Shown here: positions 52,493 through 62,257 of the stretch, one piece after another | How the letters are laid out: each line of letters opens with the position of its first letter | Numbering within the stretch: position 1 is the stretch's first letter | Source of the DNA: Paludibacter sp. | GTDB taxonomy: Bacteria > Bacteroidota > Bacteroidia > Bacteroidales > Paludibacteraceae | Reading direction: 5' to 3' | DNA: 64,000 bases | Assembly: GCA_019163375.1 (NCBI GenBank) | Contig: JAFLKK010000003.1 | Span: 1 to 64,000, forward strand | Made by a program: the position numbers and the translations under genes | The notes under the pieces: generated by a model | The model's database searches: none | Seen by the model: only the letters and a program-made list of their open reading frames with translations | What the model was told of the DNA's origin: nothing

Positions 52493-55400
52493 CTAGTCGG
52501 CCTTTGGCAAAGTTACGGTAAAAGTTGTTCCAAGGTTTATTTTGCTGGTAAAACTGATAGTGCCGTTAGAGAGTTCGATGATATTTTTGGCAATGGCCAG
52601 TCCCAGCCCCATTCCGGTAGTTTTGGTGGTAAAGTTGGGCACAAATAGCTTGTCGTGGGCTTCGTGGGCTATACCCATACCATTGTCGGTTACTTCAATC
52701 AGAATATTGGTATCTGTCTGTATTAGTCGCGTTTGAATATCTCCGTCCCGCTCCGAAGGAATGGCTTGTATCGCATTTTTTAGCAGATTGTTGAATACCT
52801 GTACCAATTGTTCCGGGTCGGCATACACAAATACGCCATTTTCACTTCCTTGATATTCGATGTTTACATGCTCGTAATTATTTGCAAACAGTTGTACCAC
52901 CGACCTGATTTTAGCCGCAATGTCTACTCGCTCAAAATTGGCTTCGGGCATGCGTGCAAAGTTAGAGAAAGTGCCGGCTATTCTCGATAAATTATCAATT
53001 TGTTCGATAAGCATAACGGTCGATTTGGCAAAATAATCGTCAAATCGCTCGTCGTTCAACTTTTTGGTGCGTTGCAACTGCTGTATGGTGAGTTTCATGG
53101 GTGTCAGCGGATTGTTAATCTCATGTGCCACCTGCCGTGCCATCGATTTCCATGCAGTTTCCCGTTCGGATTGTGCCAGCAGTTTAGCACTTTGCTCCAA
53201 TTCGTCCACTGTTCGGTTGTATTGCACAACCAGCTGCCCGATTTCGTCGTTCAGTCCGTAATCAATTTTTTCATTTCGTCGTCCAAGTCGCATTTCTTTC
53301 AACTTGTTTTCGAGCATGTTTAGTGGTGCCGACAGCTGCTTTCCGATAAATAAACTTAGTAATATTGCCAACACAATAATGATAAGGTAGATGTGAATAA
53401 TCACAGCCAAGAAACTTTCAATTTCGTCTCTAATTTCATTCTGACTGAAAAACTGAGGAATGGCGATGTAGCCGATTTGCAGGTAATCGCCGTTATAGAA
53501 ATCGGTGTAGCCGGTCAGATAATTTAGTTTGCCAATATGTTCGTATTGGTTAATGTTGGCATTGAGCTTAAAAAATGGTGTAGGCGATATTCGATTGCTT
53601 ATCAGGTTTTTGTTGAAAATAATGGGTTGCGAACTGCCGACCAATACTCCACGGTTGTCGTACACATGAATGTCGGTGTGATAGATGTACGACAGGTCTT
53701 GCAAATCGAAATTCAGATTCTGAGTGTTGAGCCCGTTCAAATCCTGATTCCAATAATATATGTCCTGCAAAGCCTTTTGAATATAGCTTTTCTTGCTTTC
53801 GAGGTTGGCAATTTGCTCTTCTTTATATTTGTTTTGGATGAAATTTACTGACACATAAAATATTAGTATAAAGCTCAGCACCAGCAGTGTGATAAATGCA
53901 TATTGAAATTTAGCCGTTAGTCCTAGGCGAAAATCTTTTTTTCGGATAATAAGTAAAAATAGCCAAGCAAACAAGCAGCAAAGCGCAAAATAGCTTAGGA
54001 ACGTGTAGGCAAAATAAAGCAAATATGCCTCCGGATCGTGTAACTGCTGCTCGGTAATAACAATGAAAGAGTCGTTGTTAGGGGCGTAAATGTAATGAAC
54101 TCTATTCTTATAAACAACAGAAAAGAATTCTTTGTTCCTTGCGGGAATCCAGCCGGTATTGGCAGGAAACTCAATTTTTCCGGAAGAGTACACCAGCTTT
54201 TGATGCTCGTACTTGGCAACGGCAAGGTTCAATTGTGTTTGTATATCCGGCGATGATGCGATCAATAAATTGGGAAAACTATAGCTTTTAAAATTGCTTC
54301 GCGGATAAAACTCCATGAAAAATACCGTGCTGTCGGTATTGGCCGTCCTGGCATCGAATTCACCTATGTATGACATATTGTTGTCGTTGGCTGGTACGCT
54401 GTAAAAATGAGTTCGTTTTATTCTTGTACCCGAATTGTTGATGAATTTATCGTATTCATTATACAGTTCCGAATGCTTTTTAGTGGCATTCAATCTCATT
54501 TCATATTTGTTCCAAAACCCACGTAAGTAGGTCTTGTTCAGATAATCATTTGCTAATGATAGGGAATCGGTGTTCTTTAATAACCGTGCTATTTTGGTGT
54601 CGCTTGTAATCTGCACGTCCAGTTCTTCAAGCAAAATATCCGCCATCTTATCATTCTCCGTATTGCCATTGATGGAGATGTTTTGAGCCAGAATTTTATA
54701 CTTGCCTGTTTTTTTATTTTGATCGATAATGATAGAGTTCCACACCAGAAAACCGGTGAAAACAAATGTCCAACAGGCAATTAGCACATATATATTTTTA
54801 TATTTCGGGAAAAATAACGGAATGTAGAAAACCGTCCAAAGTGCAACGAATGGGATGCCTATTCTTTTTAAGTCGCTTGGCCAGAAGATAATACACATGA
54901 TACATGTTATAGCCAAAAGTATAAGATCAATAGAAATAGCTTTTTTAAACTGCGTGGATTTATGTAAACTATGTGCTTTGAAAAAGAGTAAAGCAAGTCC
55001 AATGCCCCAAAGCAGAATGAGAAAATGGATCCATAGTGAGATAAACGAAAAATCGTTGATGCGCAGTATGCTTAACTGGATACTGGAGTGATTGATAAGC
55101 CCGCAAAGTAAATCGTAGATAAATATAAAGTATAAAACCAAAATGATTTGTAAAATGACACGACTGGTTATCGACTTATAAATCTCGGTTTTTACGCGAA
55201 AATGAAACAGGTAAATGCTTGAAAAAATGTATCCGGTTGCAATGGTTAAGTGGCTAATGGAAGCCAGCATAGGGTTGGAAGCGTATTGCAAGGGCGTAAA
55301 CACTTTGCTCCAAAAGAGCAAGGCCGGGAAATTATGATACAAACATAATCCCACAAAAGCACCAACAATGAATAGCACGATTAAAAAATAAGGTGCGCTA

Positions 55401-56092
55401 ATCGCTTTTTTGTTGATAAGATAGGGAAAGCGACAGTACAACGCGAAAAGTAACAGAAAGGCCAACAGGTAGGCAATTAGCCCCGCCAATGCCCATGTTT
55501 CATTATAAATAGCTGTTTTGGGTTGTTCGAAAGAGAACAGATAGTTGCCATGAGTGCAGAATACGGCCAACTTATCGGTGCTTTTCCCTTTTACAATTTG
55601 TACCTGTTGGTCAATGTTGAATCCCCGTGAGAAATTATTTATCAGCTCGTTGTTTTCGTATGGATAATTATTTTTGATATTGATAAGAGCCAGTATAGTG
55701 GTCGATTCGTACGTCAATATTCTGCTTACGCAATGCGCGTTGGGCAAAGGCATATAGTGCCAGTCAGTGGAGTCGGGGAGGGCTATTCTGCTAATATCTA
55801 AATTATTGTCCGACCAAAATGCCAGCTCTCCCTTTTCGAATACATAGTAGCTAATGTTATTTTTAGCAAATGGATAGTGAATAAGTGAGTCGATAGAGGA
55901 ATGAATGATAATACTTTTCAACTCATTCATTGTGGTTGCAGCTTTCGTTTCTTTTGCGCTTAGCTGTTTCTGAAAAGCCGCAATGTCAACTGCATTTTTA
56001 GGGGACGAGTTGTAAAAATAATCGCACACCAAACCGGCAACAACGCTTAGGAGCAATGCGAATATAAGAATGCGATTCGTTTTTTTATACAT
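52493..56092 (-). CDS. Very large NtrY-like sensor histidine kinase
   Basis: At 1199 residues this is unusually long. The N-terminal half carries one anchor, then a roughly 180-residue periplasmic segment, a block of about seven to nine membrane helices (about 200-445), another large periplasmic domain (about 450-690), a helix pair, a second extracytoplasmic domain (about 760-905) and a membrane helix leading to HAMP. The kinase core shows ARQVAHEINNPLTPMKL (H box), NNLLKNAIQAIP (N box), DNGMGIAHEAHDKLFVPNF and TGMGLGLAIAKNI. It has no adjacent response regulator. The sensed signal is unknown; multiple sensor modules may integrate several. Confidence 0.88.
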   Translation of the reverse strand: MYKKTNRILIFALLLSVVAGLVCDYFYNSSPKNAVDIAAFQKQLSAKETKAATTMNELKSIIIHSSIDSLIHYPFAKNNISYYVFEKGELAFWSDNNLDISRIALPDSTDWHYMPLPNAHCVSRILTYESTTILALINIKNNYPYENNELINNFSRGFNIDQQVQIVKGKSTDKLAVFCTHGNYLFSFEQPKTAIYNETWALAGLIAYLLAFLLLFALYCRFPYLINKKAISAPYFLIVLFIVGAFVGLCLYHNFPALLFWSKVFTPLQYASNPMLASISHLTIATGYIFSSIYLFHFRVKTEIYKSITSRVILQIILVLYFIFIYDLLCGLINHSSIQLSILRINDFSFISLWIHFLILLWGIGLALLFFKAHSLHKSTQFKKAISIDLILLAITCIMCIIFWPSDLKRIGIPFVALWTVFYIPLFFPKYKNIYVLIACWTFVFTGFLVWNSIIIDQNKKTGKYKILAQNISINGNTENDKMADILLEELDVQITSDTKIARLLKNTDSLSLANDYLNKTYLRGFWNKYEMRLNATKKHSELYNEYDKFINNSGTRIKRTHFYSVPANDNNMSYIGEFDARTANTDSTVFFMEFYPRSNFKSYSFPNLLIASSPDIQTQLNLAVAKYEHQKLVYSSGKIEFPANTGWIPARNKEFFSVVYKNRVHYIYAPNNDSFIVITEQQLHDPEAYLLYFAYTFLSYFALCCLFAWLFLLIIRKKDFRLGLTAKFQYAFITLLVLSFILIFYVSVNFIQNKYKEEQIANLESKKSYIQKALQDIYYWNQDLNGLNTQNLNFDLQDLSYIYHTDIHVYDNRGVLVGSSQPIIFNKNLISNRISPTPFFKLNANINQYEHIGKLNYLTGYTDFYNGDYLQIGYIAIPQFFSQNEIRDEIESFLAVIIHIYLIIIVLAILLSLFIGKQLSAPLNMLENKLKEMRLGRRNEKIDYGLNDEIGQLVVQYNRTVDELEQSAKLLAQSERETAWKSMARQVAHEINNPLTPMKLTIQQLQRTKKLNDERFDDYFAKSTVMLIEQIDNLSRIAGTFSNFARMPEANFERVDIAAKIRSVVQLFANNYEHVNIEYQGSENGVFVYADPEQLVQVFNNLLKNAIQAIPSERDGDIQTRLIQTDTNILIEVTDNGMGIAHEAHDKLFVPNFTTKTTGMGLGLAIAKNIIELSNGTISFTSKINLGTTFTVTLPKAD

Positions 56093-56178
56093 ATTTTAGT
56101 TCCATCTAAGTAATTCAAATTATTTGACGATGTATTCTTTTATGACAATGTTCAGATAAACAGAATTGTAACTAATTA

Positions 56179-56652
56179 TTATTCGTGATGGTAAGGTTCT
56201 CCTTTTAAAATGGTCATGGCACGGTAAAGTTGCTCTACAAATATCAACCGAATCATTTGATGCGAGAATGTCATGGCCGACAATGATACTTTTCCATTGG
56301 CTCTGTTGTAAACGCGCTCCGAAAATCCATACGGTCCACCTACAACAAAAACCATGCGCTTATGCGATGCCAGCATCTTCTTTGAAATATATTCCGAAAA
56401 GCCCATTGATGTAAATTGTTTGCCTTTATCGTCCAATAGTACTACTTCGTCACTCGTTTCAAGCTGCTTGAGAATTAAATCGGCCTCTTTTTCTTGTTGT
56501 TCGGCTATCGATAAATTTTTTGTGTTTTTTAGTTCGGGTATAACCACCATCTCGAAAGGGATGTAAAATTTTAATCGGTTTTGGTATTCATCCTGCAAGC
56601 TTACAAGATTCGCATTTGTGGTTTTACCTACAGTTAATAGCGTAATTTTCAT
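56179..56652 (-). CDS. rlmH: 23S rRNA (pseudouridine1915-N3)-methyltransferase
   Basis: The 157-residue SPOUT methyltransferase has the knot region VFVVGGPYGFSERVY, then SLSAMTFSHQMIRLIFVEQLYRAMTILKGEPYHHE, where the C-terminal YHHE is the family's ending. It methylates pseudouridine 1915 in helix 69. It is divergent from the DUF4783-nadC unit. Confidence 0.97.
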   Translation of the reverse strand: MKITLLTVGKTTNANLVSLQDEYQNRLKFYIPFEMVVIPELKNTKNLSIAEQQEKEADLILKQLETSDEVVLLDDKGKQFTSMGFSEYISKKMLASHKRMVFVVGGPYGFSERVYNRANGKVSLSAMTFSHQMIRLIFVEQLYRAMTILKGEPYHHE

Positions 56653-56714
56653 TTATTTAATCGTTTTGAGTTTTTTGGCTTACTATTTGTACATAGTAAA
56701 AAGCAGTCGAAAAA

Positions 56715-56747
56715 TTTGGCTGCAATATATTAAATAATGTACATTTG
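56715..56747 (+). promoter_or_regulatory. Full promoter of the DUF4783-nadC unit
   Basis: TTTG (56715-56718, -33) and TACATTTG (56740-56747, -7) are 21 bp apart. This is one of the best matches to the Bacteroidota consensus in the window. About 90 bp to the ATG. Confidence 0.6.
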
Positions 56748-56837
56748 CATTGTTTTTTCGTAAACCTTTACAAATATGGCGTTTTTTAACGAGAAATCAA
56801 ATGAAATGCAATCTGTTTTTTGAAAAAATACAACAAA

Positions 56838-57227
56838 ATGAAAACAATTAGATTATTTTTGCTCAGTTTCTGTCTTATTTGTGCCGTTCCGTTGGTTCAG
56901 GCACAATCTTCGGAAGTACCTTCGGGTATCATCTCTGCGCTTGATAGCGGAAATGCAAGTCAATTATCGGGCTATTTGAACGATAATGTGGAGCTTGTAA
57001 TTGGCAATCAGAACGATGTGTTTAGCAAACAACAAGCTACCGGTATTATTGCCGATTTTTTCCGGAAAAATAAGGTGAGTGGCTTTCAATTGCTCCACAA
57101 AGGTAATAAAGACGCTGCAAGTTTTGCCATTGGAACGCTAAAAACTAATTCGGGAAACTTTAGAGTGTATGTATTAACGCGAAAAAATGAAATTCAACAA
57201 TTAAGAATAGAACCTTCCAATGAGTAA
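56838..57227 (+). CDS. DUF4783-like exported protein
   Basis: ATG 56838 is chosen because the longer frame starts with TTG. The protein (about 129 residues) has a signal peptide ending VQAQ, then a small NTF2-like-looking fold (GIISALDSGNASQLSGYLNDNVELVI, GIIADFFRKNKVSGFQLLHKG). It is a conserved Bacteroidota neighbour of nadC. Its function is unknown. The stop overlaps the nadC start by 8 bases. Confidence 0.8.
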   Translation: MKTIRLFLLSFCLICAVPLVQAQSSEVPSGIISALDSGNASQLSGYLNDNVELVIGNQNDVFSKQQATGIIADFFRKNKVSGFQLLHKGNKDAASFAIGTLKTNSGNFRVYVLTRKNEIQQLRIEPSNE

Positions 57228-58059
57228 CGATTTCGAACAACTTATTTCTCTTTGGTTTGCCGAAGATATTGGCGACGGCGACCATACAACTCTTTCATGT
57301 ATCCCTGCTTCGGCAATGGGTAAATCTCAATTAATTGTCAAGGAAAATGGTGTTTTGGCCGGTGTAGAAGTGGCTCGCGAAATTTTTCGTGCCTTTGATC
57401 CGGAACTTAAAATGACTGTTTTTATTGCTGATGGTGCCGAAGTAAAAGTGGGCGACGTGGCTTTTGTGGTGGAAGGTAAAGTTCAGTCACTACTTCAAAC
57501 AGAGCGTTTAATGCTCAATATCATGCAGCGTATGAGCGGTGTGGCAACTCGCACCCGTGAATATGTGAAAGCGCTTGAAGGAACGAAAACACGTGTGCTT
57601 GATACCCGCAAAACAACCCCGGGTTTACGCTTGTTGGAAAAAGAAGCTGTGAAAATCGGTGGTGGAGTAAATCACCGCATTGGTTTGTACGATATGATTT
57701 TATTGAAAGATAATCATGTTGATTTTGCCGGTGGTATTGATAAAGCCATTCTTAGGGCGCAGAGTTATCTGAAAGAAAAAGGAAAAAATCTGAAAATAGA
57801 AATTGAAGTGCGTAACTTCGATGAACTGGCGCAGGTAATGGCTGTTGGTGGTGTTCACCGCATTATGCTCGACAACTTTACACCAGAGAATACCCGCAAA
57901 GCAGTTGATATAATTGCCGGAAAATACGAAACAGAATCCTCCGGAGGTATTACTTTTGATACTTTAAAGCAATATGCCGAATGCGGCGTCGACTATATTT
58001 CGGTTGGTGCTTTGACCCATTCGGTAAAGAGCCTGGATATGAGTTTCAAAGCGCTTTAA
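57220..58059 (+). CDS. nadC: Nicotinate-nucleotide diphosphorylase (carboxylating)
   Basis: The 279-residue quinolinate phosphoribosyltransferase has the substrate-binding RMSGVATRTREYV, the catalytic loop TRKTTPGLRLLEKEAVKIGGGVNHR, KDNHVDFAGG and the C-terminal YISVGALTHS. It makes nicotinate mononucleotide from quinolinate and PRPP for NAD. The 8-base overlap with the DUF4783 gene suggests coupled translation. Confidence 0.97.
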   Translation: MSNDFEQLISLWFAEDIGDGDHTTLSCIPASAMGKSQLIVKENGVLAGVEVAREIFRAFDPELKMTVFIADGAEVKVGDVAFVVEGKVQSLLQTERLMLNIMQRMSGVATRTREYVKALEGTKTRVLDTRKTTPGLRLLEKEAVKIGGGVNHRIGLYDMILLKDNHVDFAGGIDKAILRAQSYLKEKGKNLKIEIEVRNFDELAQVMAVGGVHRIMLDNFTPENTRKAVDIIAGKYETESSGGITFDTLKQYAECGVDYISVGALTHSVKSLDMSFKAL

Positions 58060-58109
58060 TAGATGTGTATAGTGTAAGGTGTACCGTGTAAGTGCTGACT
58101 AAAATATAG

Positions 58110-58149
58110 AACGCTCAACTTTAATTAGTTGGGCGTTTTTTTTTAAGGC
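58110..58149 (+). terminator. Terminator after nadC
   Basis: AACGCTCAAC (58110-58119) pairs with GTTGGGCGTT (58128-58137) with one G-T pair, then a long T-run. Confidence 0.85.
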
Positions 58150-58252
58150 TACTGCTCTATAAAGAGTACTTCTTACTGAAATTTGTATGATAATGATAGA
58201 AAAGCACTAGATATTGTTTTTTTTTAATCAGTATGTATAAAATTATAAATGT

Positions 58253-58260
58253 ATTTTTGT
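58253..58260 (+). promoter_or_regulatory. -7 box of the GH3 gene
   Basis: TATTTTTG (TAnnTTTG) lies 33 bp upstream of the GH3 start codon. Confidence 0.5.
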
Positions 58261-58293
58261 AGAAATTTAATACCGTAAATATTTAGAGAAACA

Positions 58294-60621
58294 ATGAAGA
58301 AATTATTTTTTATGCTCTCGGTAGCGTGTGCGCTGACTGCACAAGCACAAAAGGCTTCAAAACTCGGTGTCAATAGCATCGATGAAGTGGTTAAAGCTAT
58401 GACACTCGAAGAAAAGGCTCAGTTTCTGGTGGGTGCTTCGATGGAAAATTTCAGTGGTGTGGGTACTGTCGTAGGTAATACGATGAACCTCGTACCCGGA
58501 GCAGCCGGAACTACCGTGCCTGTGCCACGATTGGGCATTCCGGCAACGGTTGTAGCCGATGGTCCCGCCGGATTACGTATTGCTCCAACCCGCGACAATG
58601 ACAAAGCGACTTATTATTGTACCGGTTTTCCGGTTGCCACAGCGCTGGCCTCTACCTGGAATACCGATTTAGTAAAAAAAGTTGGTGAGGCAATGGGGAA
58701 TGAAGTGCTGGAGTATGGCTGCGATGTGCTTCTTGCTCCGGGAATGAACATTCAACGTAATCCTCTCTGCGGACGGAATTTTGAATATTATTCCGAAGAT
58801 CCTTTTGTTACGGGTAAAGTAGCGGCTGCCATGGTCAATGGTGTACAGTCGCAAGGTGTCGGCACTTCCATTAAACACTTTGCGGGTAATAATCAGGAAA
58901 CATTGCGTACTAAAAACGATGCCCGCATCAGTCAACGTGCTTTGCGCGAAATCTATTTAAAAGGTTTTGAGATTGTGGTTAAAGAAGCGCAACCATGGAC
59001 GGTTATGTCGTCGTACAATTACATAAATGGTGTATATACTCAGGAAGACTATGAATTGCTTACGACTATCCTTCGTGATGAGTGGGGCTTTAAAGGCTTG
59101 GTTATGACCGACTGGACAGGGAAGCGCAATACGGTTGCTCAGGTTCATGCCGGTAACGACTTAATGATGCCCGGTAAAGCGGAACAAACAACTGAAATTA
59201 TTGAGAAAGTAAAAAATGGTCAATTAGCAATGGCTGATGTGGATACTTGTGTAAAGCGTATGTTACAATACATTATGCTTACTCCTCGATTTAAAGAGTA
59301 CAAGTACAGCAACAAGCCTAACCTAAAAGCACATGCTGCCATCACGCGAAATTCTGCTGCCGAAGGAATGGTTCTTTTGAAAAATGATGCTGCCACTTTG
59401 CCGCTTGCCGCAGGTTTGCAGAATATTGCATTGTTCGGTATTACTTCTTACGATTTTATTGGTGGTGGAACAGGATCGGGAGATGTGAACGAGGCCTATG
59501 TGGTGGATTTACTTACCGGATTGCAAAACGCCGGATTGGGTGTGCAACCTAAAATTAAGGCAGTGTATGATAAGTTTAAAGCCTACGAAGCTGAAAAACT
59601 TCAGGAAATCAACAAACAACGAGGATGGTATTTAGGTCCGTTACGCCCGGAAGAACCTGTTATAGAAAACTCGTTTATCGATTTCCGTGCGAATGACTCT
59701 GAAGTTGCCATCATAACCTTTGGCCGAAATTCGGGTGAAGGTAATGATCGTCGTATCAATGGCGATTTTGAGTTGAGTGACGTTGAGCGTGGGCTGCTTA
59801 CCGACGTAACCCGCGCTTTTCATGCGAAAGGTAAAAAAGTAATTGTTATCCTCAATGTGGGAGGGGTTATCGAAACCGCTTCGTGGAAACATTTACCTGA
59901 TGCCATTCTGTTGGCTTGGCAAGCAGGTCAGGAGGGTGGTAACACCGTGGCTGATGTGTTGAAAGGAAGCGTCAATCCATCCGGTAGGTTGCCGATGACC
60001 TTCCCAATGGATTATACCGATCATCCTTCGTCGCGTAATTTCCCTGCGGGCTTTGTTTCTAACTGGGATGATGAGCAAAATGGCACGTTGAACAATAAAA
60101 AAGATGTAGGCTATACCAATTATGAAGAAGATATTTGGGTAGGTTATCGTTATTTCAATACTTATAACAAAGAAGTGTCCTACCCCTTTGGTTACGGACT
60201 TTCATATACCACCTTTGCATTTAGCGATGCCAGTGTAAAGAAGGTTGGCAGCGATTGGAAAATAGTGGTGAAAATTACCAATACCGGACAAGTAGCCGGA
60301 AAGGAAGTTGCTCAGGTATACATTAAAGCTGCTTCGGGCGATGTAAAGAAGCCGGTGTGTGAACTTAAAGCTTTCGGTAAGACACAGCTATTAGCTCCCG
60401 GACAAAGTGAAGTATTGACGTTGAGCATTAAAATTGCCGATTTAGCTTCGTTTAACGAAACCCAGTCGGCCTGGGTGGTGGATGCAGGAAACTATACAGC
60501 GCTTATTGGTGCCTCGGTAGCCGATATTCGTCAATCGGTTAAGTTTTCGGTTGATAAGCCTCAAATTACCGAAGTACACAACGTACTTAAAATGAAAAAT
60601 CCTATCAATAGAATGAAATAA
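58294..60621 (+). CDS. GH3 beta-glucosidase, exported
   Basis: The 775-residue enzyme has a signal peptide (ends near TAQAQ), the GH3 N-terminal barrel with KHFAGNNQETLRTKNDARIS and the nucleophile Asp in GFKGLVMTDWTGKRNT, a GH3_C domain (about 380-620) and a fibronectin III-like C-terminal domain (about 660-745). It removes terminal beta-glucose from oligosaccharides. It lies convergent to the GH5 gene across a terminator pair, and with the GH5 and GH31 neighbours it suggests beta-glucan or xyloglucan degradation. Confidence 0.94.
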   Translation: MKKLFFMLSVACALTAQAQKASKLGVNSIDEVVKAMTLEEKAQFLVGASMENFSGVGTVVGNTMNLVPGAAGTTVPVPRLGIPATVVADGPAGLRIAPTRDNDKATYYCTGFPVATALASTWNTDLVKKVGEAMGNEVLEYGCDVLLAPGMNIQRNPLCGRNFEYYSEDPFVTGKVAAAMVNGVQSQGVGTSIKHFAGNNQETLRTKNDARISQRALREIYLKGFEIVVKEAQPWTVMSSYNYINGVYTQEDYELLTTILRDEWGFKGLVMTDWTGKRNTVAQVHAGNDLMMPGKAEQTTEIIEKVKNGQLAMADVDTCVKRMLQYIMLTPRFKEYKYSNKPNLKAHAAITRNSAAEGMVLLKNDAATLPLAAGLQNIALFGITSYDFIGGGTGSGDVNEAYVVDLLTGLQNAGLGVQPKIKAVYDKFKAYEAEKLQEINKQRGWYLGPLRPEEPVIENSFIDFRANDSEVAIITFGRNSGEGNDRRINGDFELSDVERGLLTDVTRAFHAKGKKVIVILNVGGVIETASWKHLPDAILLAWQAGQEGGNTVADVLKGSVNPSGRLPMTFPMDYTDHPSSRNFPAGFVSNWDDEQNGTLNNKKDVGYTNYEEDIWVGYRYFNTYNKEVSYPFGYGLSYTTFAFSDASVKKVGSDWKIVVKITNTGQVAGKEVAQVYIKAASGDVKKPVCELKAFGKTQLLAPGQSEVLTLSIKIADLASFNETQSAWVVDAGNYTALIGASVADIRQSVKFSVDKPQITEVHNVLKMKNPINRMK

Positions 60622-60644
60622 TATTCAACTCGATTTCATATTGT

Positions 60645-60679
60645 AAAGGCGCAATTTCAAACTCTGAAATTGCGCCTTT
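60645..60679 (+). terminator. Terminator after the GH3 gene
   Basis: AAAGGCGCAATTTCA (60645-60659) and its perfect complement (60665-60679) with a 5-base loop and T-run. Confidence 0.88.
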
Positions 60680-60770
60680 CTTTTTATATATTTAAATGAA
60701 TCTAAAACGTTTCAGTAACCGATAAACTCGGTTCTATATTCAAAAATTTCGCTTCGAGGTCTACATATAT

Positions 60771-60825
60771 AACAAACGTAAAAAGCCTTACATATCTATT
60801 AATTTGTAAGGCTTTTACGCTTGTT
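60771..60825. terminator. Second hairpin between GH3 and GH5
   Basis: AACAAACGTAAAAAGCCTTACA (60771-60792) pairs with 60805-60825 with one extra base and one mismatch, loop about 12 bases. It may serve as a terminator for either strand. Confidence 0.7.
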
Positions 60826-60985
60826 ATGCTAACTGTTGTAGTTTCCGGGAGGAGAGGGGGCTAGCGAACTTTTTTCTCCCATTCCGTAATTATTAAATAT
60901 CTATCAGAGGATCTGTTTGAATATTTAGCTTAAGTATAGATAATCATATTGTTAGCTGAACTTGATGGTTTTGTTATTAACAATA

Positions 60986-62143
60986 TTACTTTTTAGAAGC
61001 GTCATTGTATCCCTGTTGAATGGCATTAATAATGCCCCGATCAAGAACTGCACCTGTATTGCGATTAAACAACCAACCGGGCACATCCCAACAAATAGGA
61101 ATTAACCCTTTGCTAACGGTCGATTTAACGACGTATCTGTAATAAGCATCCACCGATGCATTGTGAAGAGTTTGGTCGGAAGGAGAAGAAAACTTACGTC
61201 TGCTGGCACCAAATTCGCCAATAATCACAGGGATTCCTTTATCCACAAACTGCATTTTCATTTTTTCGAAATTTTTGTCCACATCGCTTTCTTCACCCCA
61301 TGAAGCATTGCGGGTGGTGTCCGTTACCGAGTGATTGTCCTTTCCCCAATAGTAGAACTTTTTGCCCCAACTGGCATCATCTTCCATAAGGCAGAATTGA
61401 AAGGGAGTATAATAATGAACTTCCGCCATCATACGACCGTCAATTTTATCCTTTGGCATTGTTTTCATTAATTTATAAGTATCATCTACATCGGTTGAAG
61501 GCCCTTGGACGATAAGAGTCCGCGAACTGTTTTTGCCTCCTGTAGCCCGAACAGCATCAACAAAGGTCTGGTGATATGTCAATAAAACTGACATTTGGAT
61601 GGAGTCGTGGGCATTTGGCTCATTAGCACTAGCAAAAAGCAGATGCTCATCGTAAGCTTTGAAATAGTTGGCAATTTGAGTCCAATAAGCACGTTGCCTT
61701 TTGTTTACTACTTCCTGATTGGCTTTATTTACCCTGTTTTCTAACCATCCTTTGTCCCAGTGCATGTTTAGGATCACATACAAATCGTCCTTAATACAAT
61801 AATCCACTATTTCTTTTACACGGGCAATCCATTCTTTATCAATAACACTGGTAACGGTATCGGAATGGATAAACCACGATACAGGAAGTCGTACAGTGTT
61901 AAATCCGGCAGCTTTTACCGAGTCAATAAGTTGTTGTGAAGTATGACCGGCACCCCAGGCAGCTTCTCCACCAATGGCTTCGAGCGTGTTGCCCAAGTTC
62001 CAACCGACTGTCATCTTACCGGCAATCTTTTGCGCTGTTGGCAATTTAGCACTTGCCGAAGCTGATATTATTAACCCAAGTGCAAGCACCGTAAATAGAA
62101 AACGTTTATTGAAAAACAAAGAAAATGTTGTATTTTTTTTCAT
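60986..62143 (-). CDS. GH5 family endoglucanase (subfamily 4-like)
   Basis: The 385-residue protein has a signal peptide ending SASASA and the GH5 barrel: MTVGWNLGNTLEAIGGEAAWG (subfamily-4-like start), NTVRLPVSWF, FASANEPN with the acid/base Glu, and VIIGEFGASRR with the nucleophile Glu. GH5_4 enzymes cut beta-1,4-glucan, often xyloglucan or mixed-linkage glucan. It is next to a GH31 gene on the same strand and convergent to GH3. Confidence 0.92.
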   Translation of the reverse strand: MKKNTTFSLFFNKRFLFTVLALGLIISASASAKLPTAQKIAGKMTVGWNLGNTLEAIGGEAAWGAGHTSQQLIDSVKAAGFNTVRLPVSWFIHSDTVTSVIDKEWIARVKEIVDYCIKDDLYVILNMHWDKGWLENRVNKANQEVVNKRQRAYWTQIANYFKAYDEHLLFASANEPNAHDSIQMSVLLTYHQTFVDAVRATGGKNSSRTLIVQGPSTDVDDTYKLMKTMPKDKIDGRMMAEVHYYTPFQFCLMEDDASWGKKFYYWGKDNHSVTDTTRNASWGEESDVDKNFEKMKMQFVDKGIPVIIGEFGASRRKFSSPSDQTLHNASVDAYYRYVVKSTVSKGLIPICWDVPGWLFNRNTGAVLDRGIINAIQQGYNDASKK

Positions 62144-62178
62144 AAATTACTAATTCATTTTAAAAAATTGAAGAAAGA

Positions 62179-62201
62179 AACCTGCTTGCGGTAAGCAGGT
62201 T
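62179..62201 (-). terminator. Terminator between GH31 and GH5
   Basis: AACCTGCTT (62179-62187) and AAGCAGGTT (62193-62201) form a perfect 9-bp stem with a 5-base loop. It could end the GH31 transcript before GH5, or attenuate it, since GH5 is downstream on the plus coordinate but upstream in transcription. Confidence 0.7.
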
Positions 62202-62257
62202 CTCTTCTTATTTTTTATTAATTCATTGGATTTGAATGTTACTTTTAATATATCTTT

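Larger units (their letters stand above)
60622..60985. other. Convergent intergenic region GH3-GH5
   Basis: The 364 bp hold two hairpin terminators (60645-60679 and 60771-60825). The remaining 160 bp, with an odd purine-rich GGGAGGAGAGGGGG run near 60847-60860, show nothing recognisable. Confidence 0.6.
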
